Source: Diploptera punctata (lineage: Eukaryota; Arthropoda; Insecta; Blattodea; Blaberidae). From it: a stretch of 64,000 nt of DNA. Shown one piece after another: positions 20,729 through 30,941 of this stretch. Every line of letters starts with the position of its first letter. Within the stretch, counting starts at the first letter, position 1. The translations under genes and the position numbers were made by a program. The notes beneath the pieces were generated by a model, which was not told where the DNA came from, ran no database searches, and saw only the letters and a program-made list of their open reading frames with translations. Where the stretch lies: contig JASPKZ010003844.1 in the NCBI GenBank assembly GCA_030220185.1, positions 1,905,001 through 1,969,000 of the forward strand. Reading direction: 5' to 3'.

Positions 20729-21688
20729 CAGTAAAACTTGTTTAATCCGGAACGTGAATAATGCGGAAATATGTTCAATGGGAACAAATTTAATGGTCCC
20801 GGCGAAATAATAGTAATTTTACGTGTATTTATTTTGCATGAAACGGAATCTGTGCAACGCGGAAACGGAAGGGTATTTCCACACAATCCATGAGAAAAAT
20901 ATAAAGCGGAAACACAGAGAAATAAATTTGTTCCCACTTCATTGAATTCGCGTTATGCCAAACAATTATAAGGAATGGTTCCTGCCGCTGGGTGAAGTAG
21001 AGATTCTACCTGTACCTGACATTTTATTTCGGTCTCACTGCACATCCGTTATGCGAAATGCAGATGCATGTCTTACAAATAACCATTGCACTGTAAAATT
21101 TAAATTAATTTAGGTTCTGAGATCGATCTTTCACGGGTATCGTTCTGAATTTACGGAATGAAGATGGCTAAAACGTAGGTATCATTGTCATTGAACGAAA
21201 AAGTGAAAGTGATTGAAGATAAATCTCCAAATTTCCGGACCGATGCTCCAAAGTCAGGCTCTAGCTGTTGTTAAATCCCTAGGGAATTCGATTTCAAGGC
21301 ATCTTTAGGTTGGCTGATCAATTTTAAAAGTCGATACTATGTAGCGTAGTATGAAATTTGGGGGGAATCAAAGGATGTGGACGAAAGTATAGTTGGTGAG
21401 CTGAAACAGAAACTGCATACTTTAATTTCAGGATACGCGTCTAAGAGACATTTTTAACGCTGACGAAACGGGATTGTTTTCAGCGCGTTGCCGTCGAAGT
21501 CGCTCCTACATACTATACTTCACTTTTCAAAGGCAGCGGAACTACTATTAATCCAAAGATACGCAAAAAGACGTATACGGTACTCTATAATCTAAGATTA
21601 TTAAAAAGTTTATTTTTATAATGCGGAATTTTGTCTATTGTGGAAAAAAATTGGTCCCATACGGTTCCGCTATGAGCAAGTTTTACTG
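20729..21688 (+). mobile_element. pogo/Tigger-type element, decayed, copy 1
   Basis: The ends are inverted copies of CAGTAAAACTTG (20729-20740 and 21677-21688). A TA follows the right end, while the left neighbour is AA, probably a mutated TA. A second copy with the same ends and body lies at 38893-39836 in opposite orientation. The body contains degraded pogo-type transposase coding sequence. At 960 bp it is less than half of an autonomous element. Confidence 0.75.
21165..21490 (+). pseudogene. pogo-type transposase remnant
   Basis: Several frames must be combined. An N-terminal SLNEKVKVIEDK stretch resembles the CENP-B-type helix-turn-helix. Then come WLINFKSRYYV and a reading of CGESKDVDESIVGELKQKLH, resembling the second DNA-binding domain. 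IFNADETGLFF at about 21450-21482 contains the first catalytic aspartate of the DDE/D centre in this family. The remaining catalytic domain is missing. Confidence 0.7.
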
Positions 21689-21694
21689 TATCAT

Positions 21695-22272
21695 CTTCTT
21701 GTATCTTGTAAGCCCATGTTTCCCTTAACAGAGATTTAGGCGCTCTTCCCCTAAAGGGAAGTGTTTGAACCATACTAATTTAGTTACACTTGTTTTCGTG
21801 TAGATGTCACTTGAGTGGTCCGTGGTCAGTTTCCGACCCATACTGACATCTAGGAGACCAAGGTAGTACTAGGACGGGAAAATTCGGTAAATTTTGCTTA
21901 ACAGAGATTTAGGCGCTCTTCCCCTAAAGGGAAGAATTTGAACCATACTAATTTAGTTACACTTGTTTTCGTATAGATGTCACTTGAGTGGTCCGTGGTC
22001 AGTTTCCGACCATACTGACATCTAGGAAACCAAGGTAGTACAAGGACGGGAAAATTAGGTAAATTTTGCTTAGAGGCATTTTCATTCAGGCTTAAGGATC
22101 TTTTACGAGCCTGAAAATCTTCAGACTCGGGACCCACGGCTTAAAGTCCCTCCCGGACGTCTTGCCCCTTGGATTTTTCCATTCTAAAAAATCCATCGAC
22201 CCCGGCCGGGTTTGAACCCGCGACCCTCGGGACCAGAAGCAAGGAGCATAACCACTAGTCCACCGCGACCGA
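21695..22272 (-). mobile_element. SINE-E with 14-bp duplication and internal doubling
   Basis: Flanked by TTTTACTGTATCAT (21681-21694 and 22273-22286); the first copy overlaps the end of the pogo element, so this SINE landed in it. The tRNA-like head on the minus strand (about 22272-22195) has CGCGGTGGACTAGTGGTTATGC as A-box region and GCGGGTTCAAACCC as B box. The 3' body from AAATCTCTGTTAAG back to about the ACGGACCACTCAAGTGACATC block is present twice in tandem (21720-21899 and 21900-22080). Confidence 0.88.
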
Positions 22273-22289
22273 TTTTACTGTATCATACT

Positions 22290-22754
22290 ATCTTATTTTG
22301 AATCATATTGGAAGGATATCCACATGTTTTATTTCGGAAATTGTGAAATAAGTATAACAGTAAAGAATGATCAAAATACTTGTCAGAAATTACGATGTAA
22401 GGATGATAAAACAATCTTAAATCTTTTAACAAATAAAATAAATAATATTTTAAAATATATATAAAAAAAGTTGCAACTACTTATGAAAAACACCATTTCT
22501 CCCATAATGAAGAGATAAAAAAATTCAACAGATAGTTATAGTCTTATTCATGGACCAAGTAGATTGAATTTATCCAGTACATGGAAATGCCGAAACATCC
22601 TTGTTTAGCCTTCAGATAAAATGAAGAATTAAGACTTGAGTAAATATGGATCAACAAAGGGGTGAAAAAAATATAGATGTAGACTGTGTAAGAAATGTAT
22701 ATATTGTTGTAATAATATATATCGTACTGTAAAAGCATTACTGCACATTACTTT
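22290..22754. other. Unannotated AT-rich stretch
   Basis: No recognised feature. Confidence 0.4.
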
Positions 22755-23070
22755 TTAAATCTTCTCTCTTCTACTTCTTTTCTTCACGGCAAGTTGCCTG
22801 TTCAGCTTCACAGTTGTTCCATCCATCTTTTCACAGGCCTTCTTACATTCCTTGAACCTCTTGGATTGTAGTTAAATGCTGCTTTCGGTAACCTTGTTAC
22901 ATTCATTCCTTGTACATGTCTAAACCATTTATCTCTATATTCTTTGATTCTGTCATTCAACGGATATATATTTAATTCCGTTCTTATATCTTCATTCTTA
23001 TCCGATCCAATCTTCTGTAGCCTTTTGTTCTTCTAAGGAAGTTCATTTCTACGCTTTGTATTCTACTTTG
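22755..23070 (-). mobile_element. LINE-C C-terminal fragment
   Basis: On the minus strand it encodes a tail of the type LNIYPLNDRIKEYRDKWFRH and then AAFNYNPRGSR, RPVKRWMEQL and a stop. It ends with GGCAACTTGCC and a GAAGAAAAGAAG tail at 22760-22790. It is the longest LINE-C copy here and links the two shorter tails at 5848 and 14107. Confidence 0.7.
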
Positions 23071-23074
23071 AAAT

Positions 23075-23822
23075 TACTATTTAATCAAATATAAATGATT
23101 GATCAAAGGGTCGAGGTAATTCAATTTCAACCCAGCATTTTTGTTTGAATACTGAGGAAAATCAAGAAAGTATTTCAGTCATGTTGATTGACTCTAGGAT
23201 TGGAGCTTCCGATTAGAGTCTTAACCCCATCAGCTGCGATAACCTGGTATTAAATTTCTAATTACAGAGTTATTATTATTCGCAAATTGCAAAATTTACT
23301 TTTTAATTGAATAAAATTGGGATTTTGTGATGGGTTAGATTCTTCATTTACAGTTGAATTACCAAATTATGAATTGTATATCCGTACGTGTAATATCATG
23401 TGAGATTCGACAGACATTGAAATGAATAATAAATGACGTGTATAGTGGTCATTGATGTGTATACCAATAATGGCTAATTGATTTTCAAATCAAATTCATT
23501 AACTTTTTTTTACTAAGTGCAGTGCTAGACGCCGAAAAAAAACCTCGTTTGTAAAATAATGATATATGATGAGCAGTAGTAAAAATAAGAGATACAAATG
23601 TAATATATGTAGTTTAACACAGAATACTCGTATAGTCCACCCGTCAACTGGATACGTTGCACAAACAAAACAAATCCAAGTGCATTTTTATTGACCTTTA
23701 TTATAGCACAATTTATTACGTATAAAAACAATAACTGTAAAATTTTGACATCGTTTTAACAAATATAATCTTTGTGCATGAACACATTTTTCGACATATG
23801 TGTGTATGACATGAGACAAATA
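23075..23822. other. Unannotated AT-rich stretch
   Basis: No recognised feature. Confidence 0.4.
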
Positions 23823-23905
23823 AATGCCCGGACGGGACTTCAACCCGGACCTCTAGATTGATACCCCAGTGCGCTACCGATTACGCAACCGAGCAAGTCT
23901 AGTAT
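23823..23905 (-). repeat. tRNA-like sequence related to the 25.1-kb one
   Basis: On the minus strand GCGTAATCGGTAGCGC forms a D-arm-like stem with an A-box-like core, and GGGTTGAAGTCCCGTC resembles a T arm with B box. The same sequence occurs at about 25105-25165 inside an element with inverted ends. A SINE head or tRNA pseudogene is more likely than a working tRNA. Confidence 0.5.
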
Positions 23906-23922
23906 AAATAAATAAATATATA

Positions 23923-24243
23923 TCCATAGTAATTCTGCCCGAGGGTAGGACTTTCATTGCAATCATAGCATTTTCATGCTATGCTTTGCAGCTTTACTAG
24001 GGAATTGTAGGTGCGGTAGCTTCCCGTTGCTTTCCACACCGGTGAAGGATGATGATGAGATGATAATGATAAGGATGGTAATGATGATGATGGCCATATG
24101 ATTTCGGGGACCGTTTGGACCTTAAAGTTTTCTTGACATTTGTCTTACAGGTGAGGAAAAATCCCGAGAAAAATCTCACCCAGAAAAACTGCCCCGACCG
24201 GGGATCGAACCCTGGCCCGCTACGTGACAAGGCAGCGGTGGAC
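23923..24243 (-). mobile_element. SINE-A copy with a shortened head
   Basis: All body blocks are present. The head lacks about 20 bases between GACAAGGCAG and CGGTGGAC compared with other copies. An AC repeat (24241-24256) follows, then LINE-D begins. Confidence 0.85.
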
Positions 24244-24249
24244 ACACAC

Positions 24250-24900
24250 ACACACACTCATTTATATGGATTAAAGATATCTACAGAAAAAACAAAAATT
24301 ATGGCATTTCAAGGTGTAGATCCTGTCAGAAGTAAAATTGTACTGGACAATAAAATTTTGGAGCAGGTGAATAATTTTACATATCTAGGATGCAATATCT
24401 CATATGAAGAAGAAAAGGATGTAAATGCAAAAATATCTAAATTTTTAAGAATTTTAGGGTTAATAAATTCTATCTTCAAGCCACAGTTAGTCCAAAAGCA
24501 TTCAGACTGAAAGTGTATAAAACACTGGCTCTTCCAACTCTTTTGTATGGTAGCGAAGTATGGACGTTGAAACAGAAGGATATACAGAGACTTAGATCTG
24601 CTGAAATGAGATATCTTCGGAGGACTGCAGGATACACACTACTAGATCACAAAAAAAATGAAGACATCTTAGAAGAATTACACATGGAATCTTTAGAAAA
24701 CAAAATTTCTGATTATAAGTCAAGATGGATACAACATGTTCATCGAATGGAAGATCACAGAATACCCAAACTAATGTTAAGATATCAACCTGCAGGAAGA
24801 AGAAGACCAGGACGTCCACTCAAAAGACTTCTGGATGGTGTTTCTCTTGAGGCCGAAACAGGTCAACAAATGGCCTAAATTCGTGAATGTACTATGATGA
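24250..24900 (+). mobile_element. LINE-D 3' fragment
   Basis: A 5'-truncated LINE joined to the AC run beyond SINE-A. It covers the RT thumb and C-terminal region and ends with a run of ATG triplets (24895-24910), then TA repeats. This matches the ATG-repeat tails of LINE copies elsewhere in the window. Confidence 0.75.
24256..24878 (+). pseudogene. LINE-D polyprotein C-terminus
   Basis: The first part (24256-24510) reads LKISTEKTKIMAFQG, then NNFTYLGCNIS, the usual segment after the RT active site. A frame break at about 24508 leads to 24513-24878 with LALPTLLYGSEVWTLKQKD, MRYLRRTAGYTLLDHK, then RWIQHVHRMEDHRIPK and GRRRPGRPLKRLLDG. The RWxxHVxRM and GRRxxGRP patterns are common to the C-termini of these LINE families and are thought to help nucleic-acid binding. 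Confidence 0.75.
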
Positions 24901-24929
24901 TGATGATGATATATATATATATATATATA

Positions 24930-25213
24930 CTCTCTTAATATTACGAGATGTAGCGGGAACTCGGTATATACTGCCATCTAGTTGCTCCTATCACAAGTAA
25001 ACAAATTAAAGAAAATATTTTTACTTTATTGCAGTGACGCTTGTTATAATTTTCTTTTTTACATTGAGCAATGCAAACTTAATACGACATAAAAATAAAT
25101 TCTCGACATAAAACCGGACCTCTGGATTGATACCCCAATGCGCTACCGATTACGCTATCGAGAAAGTCTAGTCATTGAGGACTGAGTTCCCTACATCTCG
25201 TAATAACAAGAGA

Positions 25214-25214
<1 letters not shown>
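24930..25214 (-). mobile_element. Element with 31-bp inverted ends and a tRNA-like core
   Basis: The left end CTCTCTTAATATTACGAGATG and the reverse complement of the right end (CTCTCTTGTTATTACGAGATG) match, extending through GTAG..GGAACTC: inverted repeats of 31-33 bp. The inside holds the tRNA-like sequence also seen at 23823-23905 and a CTAGATGGCAGT-type block (minus strand) also seen near 40570. It lies between two TA microsatellites. Whether it moved as DNA or RNA is unclear. Confidence 0.7.

Positions 25215-25215
<1 letters not shown>

Positions 25216-25264
<49 letters not shown>
25216..25264. repeat. (TA)n microsatellite
   Basis: About 48 bp of alternating TA, next to the start of a Helitron-like sequence. 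Confidence 0.9.
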
Positions 25265-25267
<3 letters not shown>

Positions 25268-26338
25268 TAATATATAAAAATTACGTGTCACGTTGTTTGT
25301 CCGCGATGGAATCCTAAACTACTGAACCGATTTTAATAAAATATTGCACACTATGTGCAGTTTGATCAAACTTGAGACTTAGGGAAGTTTATAACTAAAT
25401 TTATAGTCGCATTATTTTTATTGCAAATTATTTGTTTATTATTTGGCAAAGAGTTATAATTTTCTGTGAGTTCCATACGATTCTAACAGATGGCCGTGTA
25501 AGGTAATTGGTTTATTATTTAACCAGATGGCTGTGCTTTTTGTTGCAACCGCGAATTTCAATTGAATTACAAATATTGATTATTTCATAATTTAAGTGTG
25601 TTTGTGTTTATTTTATTTTCAAGATATTAATAATAATATTAATTTCGTGTGTAAGTATTAGTTTTAAGTAATCTGGTTGAAAGACAGCAACTTAATTTAA
25701 ATTTAACTGGACCGAGAAGGGACACTGAATGATATGGCGAATCAGTTCTAGAGACCGTGAATGATAAGACATCAAGTGAATTTCCGCAAATTGGTATAGG
25801 CCTATGTGACATAAAGCTTAAATTTAAGAAGAATGCCAATTTAAAAACTCTGGAGGTCCTAAGGAACGGAATAACAGAACTGTAACTAAGTCTGTTAGTT
25901 ATAGTAATATGCCTAATATTACAGAAACAATCTCCATGCCTCAATTAAATGAAAAACAAGATGACTATAATATATAACAAGATTATATTACTATACAGAG
26001 ACTTCTTGATGATGAGAATCCAAACTGCCAACAAGTTCGTAGAAAAAAACGGAAGTATAATGAAATCAGCAAGCCTCCTCAAAATATTCCATCAATAAAT
26101 GTATATAATCCTTATGATACACTTATGGATGATACTGAGAATGCAGACAACATAAATTCATCTCAATTCACAAAACCACTTCCACATACACCACTACTAA
26201 TATTTATACCGGGTGTAGTTAACGTACAAGAACTAAAAAAATTGTGTAAAACAAAAACTTTCTGATTTAGATTTCTCACTTAGTTTACTACAACATAATT
26301 TAACGTATACCTTAGCCACAGCAACGCGTGGCCGGGAC
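25265..26338 (+). mobile_element. Helitron-like element, 3' end eroded
   Basis: It begins TCTTAATATATAAAAATTACGTG after an A, followed by CCTAAACTACTGAACCGATTT. This block is typical of arthropod Helitron 5' parts. Near its right edge GCAACGCGTGGCCGGG resembles the GC-rich 3' hairpin, but the terminal CTRR is missing. The interior carries a gag-like coding fragment (25978-26265). The identification uses remembered Helitron features; no helicase coding remains. Confidence 0.5.
25978..26265 (+). pseudogene. ORF1 (gag-like) fragment of a Jockey-type LINE
   Basis: An open frame of 95 codons without a start. Its end, KPLPHTPLLIFIPGVVNVQE followed by LKKLCK, resembles the PPPIFV.GV..F..L motif found before the zinc knuckles in Jockey-type ORF1 proteins. 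The preceding part is basic then acidic (RRKKRKYNE, DDTENADN). The frame stops before any CCHC knuckle. It lies inside the Helitron-like unit and may be captured or inserted sequence. Confidence 0.45.
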
Positions 26339-26380
26339 TTCTATATCATCATCATCATCATCATCATCATAGTACATACT

Positions 26381-26572
26381 TCTATATATATGATATATAT
26401 AACAAAGTCGGATTAGTTACACTATTTATAACTCAAGAACGGCTGGACCGAATTTTATGATCTTTGATTTGTTGGATTTGTTTCCGCCCCAAATAGCAGA
26501 TAACTATTAAAACATCGGAAAAATTAACGTAAACATATTTAAAGACGATACGACGTTCGCCGGGCCAGCTAG
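26381..26572 (+). mobile_element. Short Helitron-like element
   Basis: It starts TCTATATATATGATATATA, contains AACGGCTGGACCGAATTTTATG, and ends CGCCGGGCCAGCTAGT with CTAG followed by T. The 5'-TC, a GC-rich hairpin and CTAG-3' next to T are the known termini of Helitrons. At 192 bp it is non-autonomous. Confidence 0.6.
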
Positions 26573-26604
<32 letters not shown>

Positions 26605-26639
26605 ATCGAACAACTACTTGGGGCGATAGACCATTAGAC

Positions 26640-26960
26640 ACCCTTGATCTACGATCTCAATCTGAAACCGGTACTCATTGTAGATATCCTGTCTCACAGA
26701 CACACGTGTAAATTATAGAGATGGACGAACATCTAGTTTTAGCCAATATAAAGTTATGACATGTGGTCAGAATATTTGGGCTCTTCAGCCTTTATAGTTG
26801 GTTGTTTGAATCTGGAACAGGTACTTATTGTAGATATCCAAATTATCCACGATACTAGGACACGAGTTCCATACACTGGCAAAATTTCCTGCAATTCTGA
26901 ATCAAACCATGATGTCTTACAACACTCTGGCACCGTAATGTGCAGAATGTTATTTGTCAA
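26640..26960 (-). mobile_element. SINE-C copy, partly duplicated
   Basis: The blocks GAGATGGACGAACATC, GACATGTGGTCAGAATA and GTTTGAATCTGGAACAGGTACTT match SINE-C at 7690-7975. A second partial copy of the GGTACTCATTGTAGATATCC block lies upstream at 26670-26690. Decayed. Confidence 0.5.
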
Positions 26961-26989
26961 ATATAACTATTGGCAGAAGTTTCAAAATA

Positions 26990-27225
26990 AGTATTTTTAT
27001 AAAGTAGACACGAATGGGGAAGGAAAGAGGGACATGGAATTTCTTGTAGAAAACCAGAAGGAAAGTGCCCAGTAGGAAGACCAATAATGAGCTGAGAAAA
27101 TGGCATTAACCATGGTTTGATGGATGCGAATTATACAAGAAATGATTGTAAATTATTAATTAGGTATGGAGACCTTATGTTTACGCGGCCATGAACCAAG
27201 GGTTTGATTCTGCCAGCTAGTTATT
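26990..27225 (+). mobile_element. LINE-A 3' end, decayed
   Basis: The reading GKERDMEFLVENQKESAQ corresponds to the GNERRAWKLLVGKPEGK region, followed by AGRPIMS and an ANYTRNDCKLL equivalent of DYTGNDWKAL. The end is GCGGCCATGAACCAAGGGTTTGATTCTGCCAG. Confidence 0.65.
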
Positions 27226-27499
27226 TAGTTATTTAGAAGTTTTAAATCCGCCATCGTAACATGATTGATGTTGTCTCTATCTCGACTCCGGTGGTCCAGA
27301 TTCGGTTCCTGGAAGCTTTAGTATTTAAAATTATTTCTTAGTGTCTGGGCATTTGTGTCTTTAAATCCCATATTATGTGTTATTCTCCTGTGACTCTAGC
27401 ATTCTACTTAACTACAAAATCAGAGTGATCATACCTTGTCAATACGTAACATATTCAAATTAAAAGGAGATAAACAAATGCAACAATTATTTACTCACA
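27226..27499. other. Unannotated stretch
   Basis: Nothing recognised between the LINE-A end and the ATC run. Confidence 0.4.
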
Positions 27500-27500
27500 C

Positions 27501-27540
<40 letters not shown>

Positions 27541-28090
27541 TTCCTTCACAGATTAGGTCTTTGCTGTTCCGATCTCACATCTGTTCAGCCCAGCCTTTTT
27601 TTGGTCTTCCTATCGATCTTCGTCCTCCTGGATTATACATCAGTGCCATCTATCCTACCCTCTGTTATTCTTTGTAGGTGTTGTATCCAATTGTTCCTGT
27701 GTTTTTCTATTTGTTGAAGAAGTGGTTGTACTTTTAGTTCCTCCCTAACATTCTCATTTCTAATATGTTCTTCTCTTGTATAATATTTTACAGCCCGTAG
27801 AAAGCTGCCTGAAATTTACTTTTTTTCTTTTTCTTCAGGACCCAGCCCTCATTTCCATACATCGCCGCATCGTTTAGTAAAATCTTAGCTGCATATCCTT
27901 TCTTATTTGTTCCTCAGTGTTCGTCTGATTTTCCACAAATATGTTGAAATTTATTAATCTTCTTATTTTATCTTGTCTTCATAAGTTATACCACAGCCCA
28001 AATACTGGAAGTGTGAAACAAGTTCCAACACTTGATCTTCTATTATTATCTTTGTTCTTACTGGGACCTTTCATGGAACGCCATTACTTT
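27500..28090 (-). mobile_element. LINE-E C-terminal fragment with an ATC/GAT tail
   Basis: On the minus strand it carries a C-terminal LINE pattern ending GRPKKGWAEQM-like then DRNSKDL, and a GATGATGAT tail (27501-27540). Upstream, around 27800-27860, the sense strand reads GLGPEEKEKK in place of the LLYGSE.W box region. The frame is broken repeatedly. The region to 28090 includes the RT thumb equivalent. Confidence 0.6.
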
Positions 28091-28099
28091 AGTTTTTAG

Positions 28100-29474
28100 T
28101 TTTGAAATTATTATACTATATTTCTTACATATATTATTTAAATAATATTTTTAATATTTTTGTTTCTGTACTTACTAACATTTAATAATAAAAAACAGAA
28201 TTCAATAATTAATTGTTGCATTTATTTATTTCACTTTTAGTTTGCATATCACGTTCAATTTATCGGCTCCCATCATCTAGTAACTGACGTAGTCGTTTCT
28301 GTAATCGAGTCTCGCGAGCTCAAACTCGCCTGTGATTGATTTTTTTTTTGCAGAATATAAATATTCTGCGTTTTTTCGGAAGAAACGCAGAATATAAATA
28401 TTCTGCGTTTCTTCGGAAGAAAATAAAAGCCATGGATCTCATGTCGTGAATTTACGGCACATAAAATAACTTTCAGCTTGTAATGAAGGCCTCTGAGAAT
28501 AATGTATCTGATCTTCCACGCCTAGCTTTTAATCGTGAGACTAATGACCGGAGAACTTAACTGATGTCGTTAATTGAAACACAATCTGCAGAGATATACC
28601 GCACCCTGAGAATGTTAAAATACCACACCATTGTTATAAAATGAAAGATCAATCTAATGAAAGGTCATACATCAATTTCCTAAACACGTCATACGAGAGT
28701 ACAAATTCTGTTTTATTTTATCAGTTAATTACATTTGAGCGCTAGGAAACGAATTATCTTAACTAAATGGAGTTTTGATTAAGCTTTTAAATTGAGCGGC
28801 AACGAGGGAATTGAAGAATATATTCATACACACGCTTGCATTCTAAATACTCTGTAAAAATATTTTATAAGCTAATTGCTAGACACTATAAATATGTGCA
28901 GGGAATTAATTCCATGATGCTTTCAGAATATTAGCCTAATTATAGTGTAAATGCACATTCTGTAATACAATAAGACACATATCCTTTTAATTTATTCATA
29001 GCTTTAAGTCTCTTGAGTATAATAAACCCGCCCTATATTGTTTTAATGAACTCATTTCGAATGATAAATGGGCATTTTCTTTTAGAGGATAATTTATATT
29101 TTCAACCAGTATGAAGATAACACCGAGTATTTAATTAAATGGATTGGGGTGAATAAAATCAGTTATCAGCATTACGTTAATTTCTTACTATCTCGGTAAA
29201 ACCAGTTGTGGCCAATAAGGTAGTTTTTAAGTGTGTCCGGAATGCCCTGTTTGCTAACAACTAAATACAGGTTATATAAAGTACACGTTTTATTTAGAAT
29301 TGATCATTTATCAACTGTTTTGCAAATTTATAAGCTACATATTATACACGTATTTTGATTTTTTACATTTTAACTAGTTTGTTAATAATTTGTAATATAT
29401 TTGTTAGTGGTATTAGGCAATTCATCTCAACGGAAATCTGCATATGAACAAAGACTAAGTAACTAACTAACTTA
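28100..29474. other. Long unannotated stretch with one palindromic repeat
   Basis: AT-rich with no coding family. The only structure noted is the doubled palindrome at 28350-28425. Confidence 0.4.
28350..28425. repeat. Two tandem copies of a palindromic 37-bp unit
   Basis: GCAGAATATAAATATTCTGC (9-bp arms, AA loop) occurs at 28350-28369 and 28387-28406. Each is followed by CGTTTnTTCGGAAGAAA, itself a short inverted repeat. The period is 37 bp. Confidence 0.8.
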
Positions 29475-30410
29475 TTAACTAATTCTCTGGCACTATCAAA
29501 CCCGTAGGTTCATAACCGCGCGGACATAAGCTATTCATACATCCCTATCCTGAGGTCTAATGATTTCCAATCATTCCCTGTATAATCTACTTCCCTCAAA
29601 TCATAGTTAATGTTATTCTCCCACCTCATTCTTGTTCAACCAATGGGCGTTTTCCTTCTGGTTTTCTTATAAGAAGCTTCCATACACGTCTTTCATTCCC
29701 CATTCGTGCCACATGTCCTGCCCATCGCAGTCTACGAGACTTGACTGTTCTTATTATATCTGATTTCCTATAAATACCATGTAGTTTACTGTTAATAGTC
29801 TTCTCCATTCATCTGTCTGTTCATCTCTCTTTGGTCTAAAAATTTTCCTAAGAACTTTATTCTCAAAATACTCGTAATCTCCTTTCCTCCCTTAAAGTAA
29901 GAGTCCATGTTTCGCACCCATATAATATAACTGGTAGAATAATAGTTATATATATTTTCAGTTTAAAGTTTTTTGAAAGGAGTTGGGACGTCAAGCGTCC
30001 CTTTAATGCATAATAGCATGCATTTCCAGAATTGAGCCTTTGTTTAATTTCTCTGTGCATCTTATTCCTATTTGTGATTTTTGTTCCTAGGTATATGAAT
30101 TCAGTCACTTCCTCAAAATTTCCTTCATTTTTTCATTAGCTGTCCATTTCCATTATATAATGTATTTCAGAATCAATCATGGAATATGTACAAACATACA
30201 GAAACAACTGGAAATCTCACGAAAGAAGAATGAGCAGAACAAGAATTCGACGTCAAATCTTAAATTACCAGCCACCAGGCAAGAGATCTTTAGACAGACC
30301 CTTCAAACGTTGGATTGAGACCGTAACAGGCCACTAGGTCTATCATATGAAAGGAAGTAGAAGAAGAAGAATGTATTTTTATGTGTGACCATATATTTAG
30401 TTTCTCTAAT
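29475..30410 (-). mobile_element. LINE-A 3' half, interrupted
   Basis: On the minus strand the sense order is RT thumb (TEFIYLGTKITNRNKMHREIKQRLNSG), LYGCETWTLTLREERRL, then RLRWAGHVARMGNERRVWKLL and the 3' end CGAACCTAC region near 29505. One or two stops break it. A 200-bp piece of another LINE is inserted at 30168-30369. It is one of the better LINE-A C-termini. Confidence 0.75.
30168..30369 (+). mobile_element. LINE tail nested in LINE-A
   Basis: Flanked by a 9-bp repeat AATGTATTT (30159-30167 and 30370-30378). It encodes EYVQTYRNNWKSHERRM, then LNYQPPGKRSLDRPFKRWIE, TVTGH and a stop, then AGTAGAAGAAGAAGA. This is an extremely 5'-truncated insertion with a GAA-rich tail. Confidence 0.8.
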
Positions 30411-30416
30411 GTTTAT

Positions 30417-30418
30417 TA

Positions 30419-30477
<59 letters not shown>
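30417..30477. repeat. (ATT)n microsatellite
   Basis: About 60 bp of ATT. Confidence 0.9.
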
Positions 30478-30478
<1 letters not shown>

Positions 30479-30499
30479 CATTAACTAAGTTTAACCTCT

Positions 30500-30892
30500 A
30501 CCTGGCCTTAAAGTGACATGACCTGTCGAGAGAGGAATTCCAACTGTGGATCGCACAACACTTTTTTGACTACACAAGGACATGGAGGGCTTTCCCAATT
30601 GAGTGATCAACTCAAATGTCAGGGCCCCCTCCGAGACAATACAACATTAAGACGAAAAACCATTCACACACACATCCATCCTAAACGTAGAGAACGTGAA
30701 TAATGCTGATAATAATGGTCAGATGATGTTCGGGGACCGTTTGGGCCTTAATGTTTCCTGGCATTTGTCTTACAACCGAGGAAAAATCCCGAAAAAAATT
30801 ATATCGTCCAGGAAACTTTTGCCGACCGGGGATCGAATCCGGGTCCGCTGCATACGAGACAGCCACTCTATTCCAATACCAAAGCGGTGGAC
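30500..30892 (-). mobile_element. SINE-B copy, full length
   Basis: A second SINE family sharing the head-body layout of SINE-A but with another 3' part. On the minus strand the head has GTCCACCGCTTTGGTATTGG and GGATTCGATCCCCGGTCGG; the body keeps GTAAGACAAATGCCAGG and AAACGGTCCCCGAACATC. The 3' part carries CTTGTGTAGTCAAAAAAGTG and TCGACAGGTCATGTC-type blocks (reverse complement of 30520-30590). It is related to the copies at 52040-52400, 61740-62335 and 49545-49640. It sits between two ATT runs. Confidence 0.75.

Positions 30893-30939
<47 letters not shown>
30893..30939. repeat. (ATT)n microsatellite
   Basis: About 45 bp of ATT, directly joined to the 5' break of LINE-A. Confidence 0.9.
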
Positions 30940-30941
<2 letters not shown>

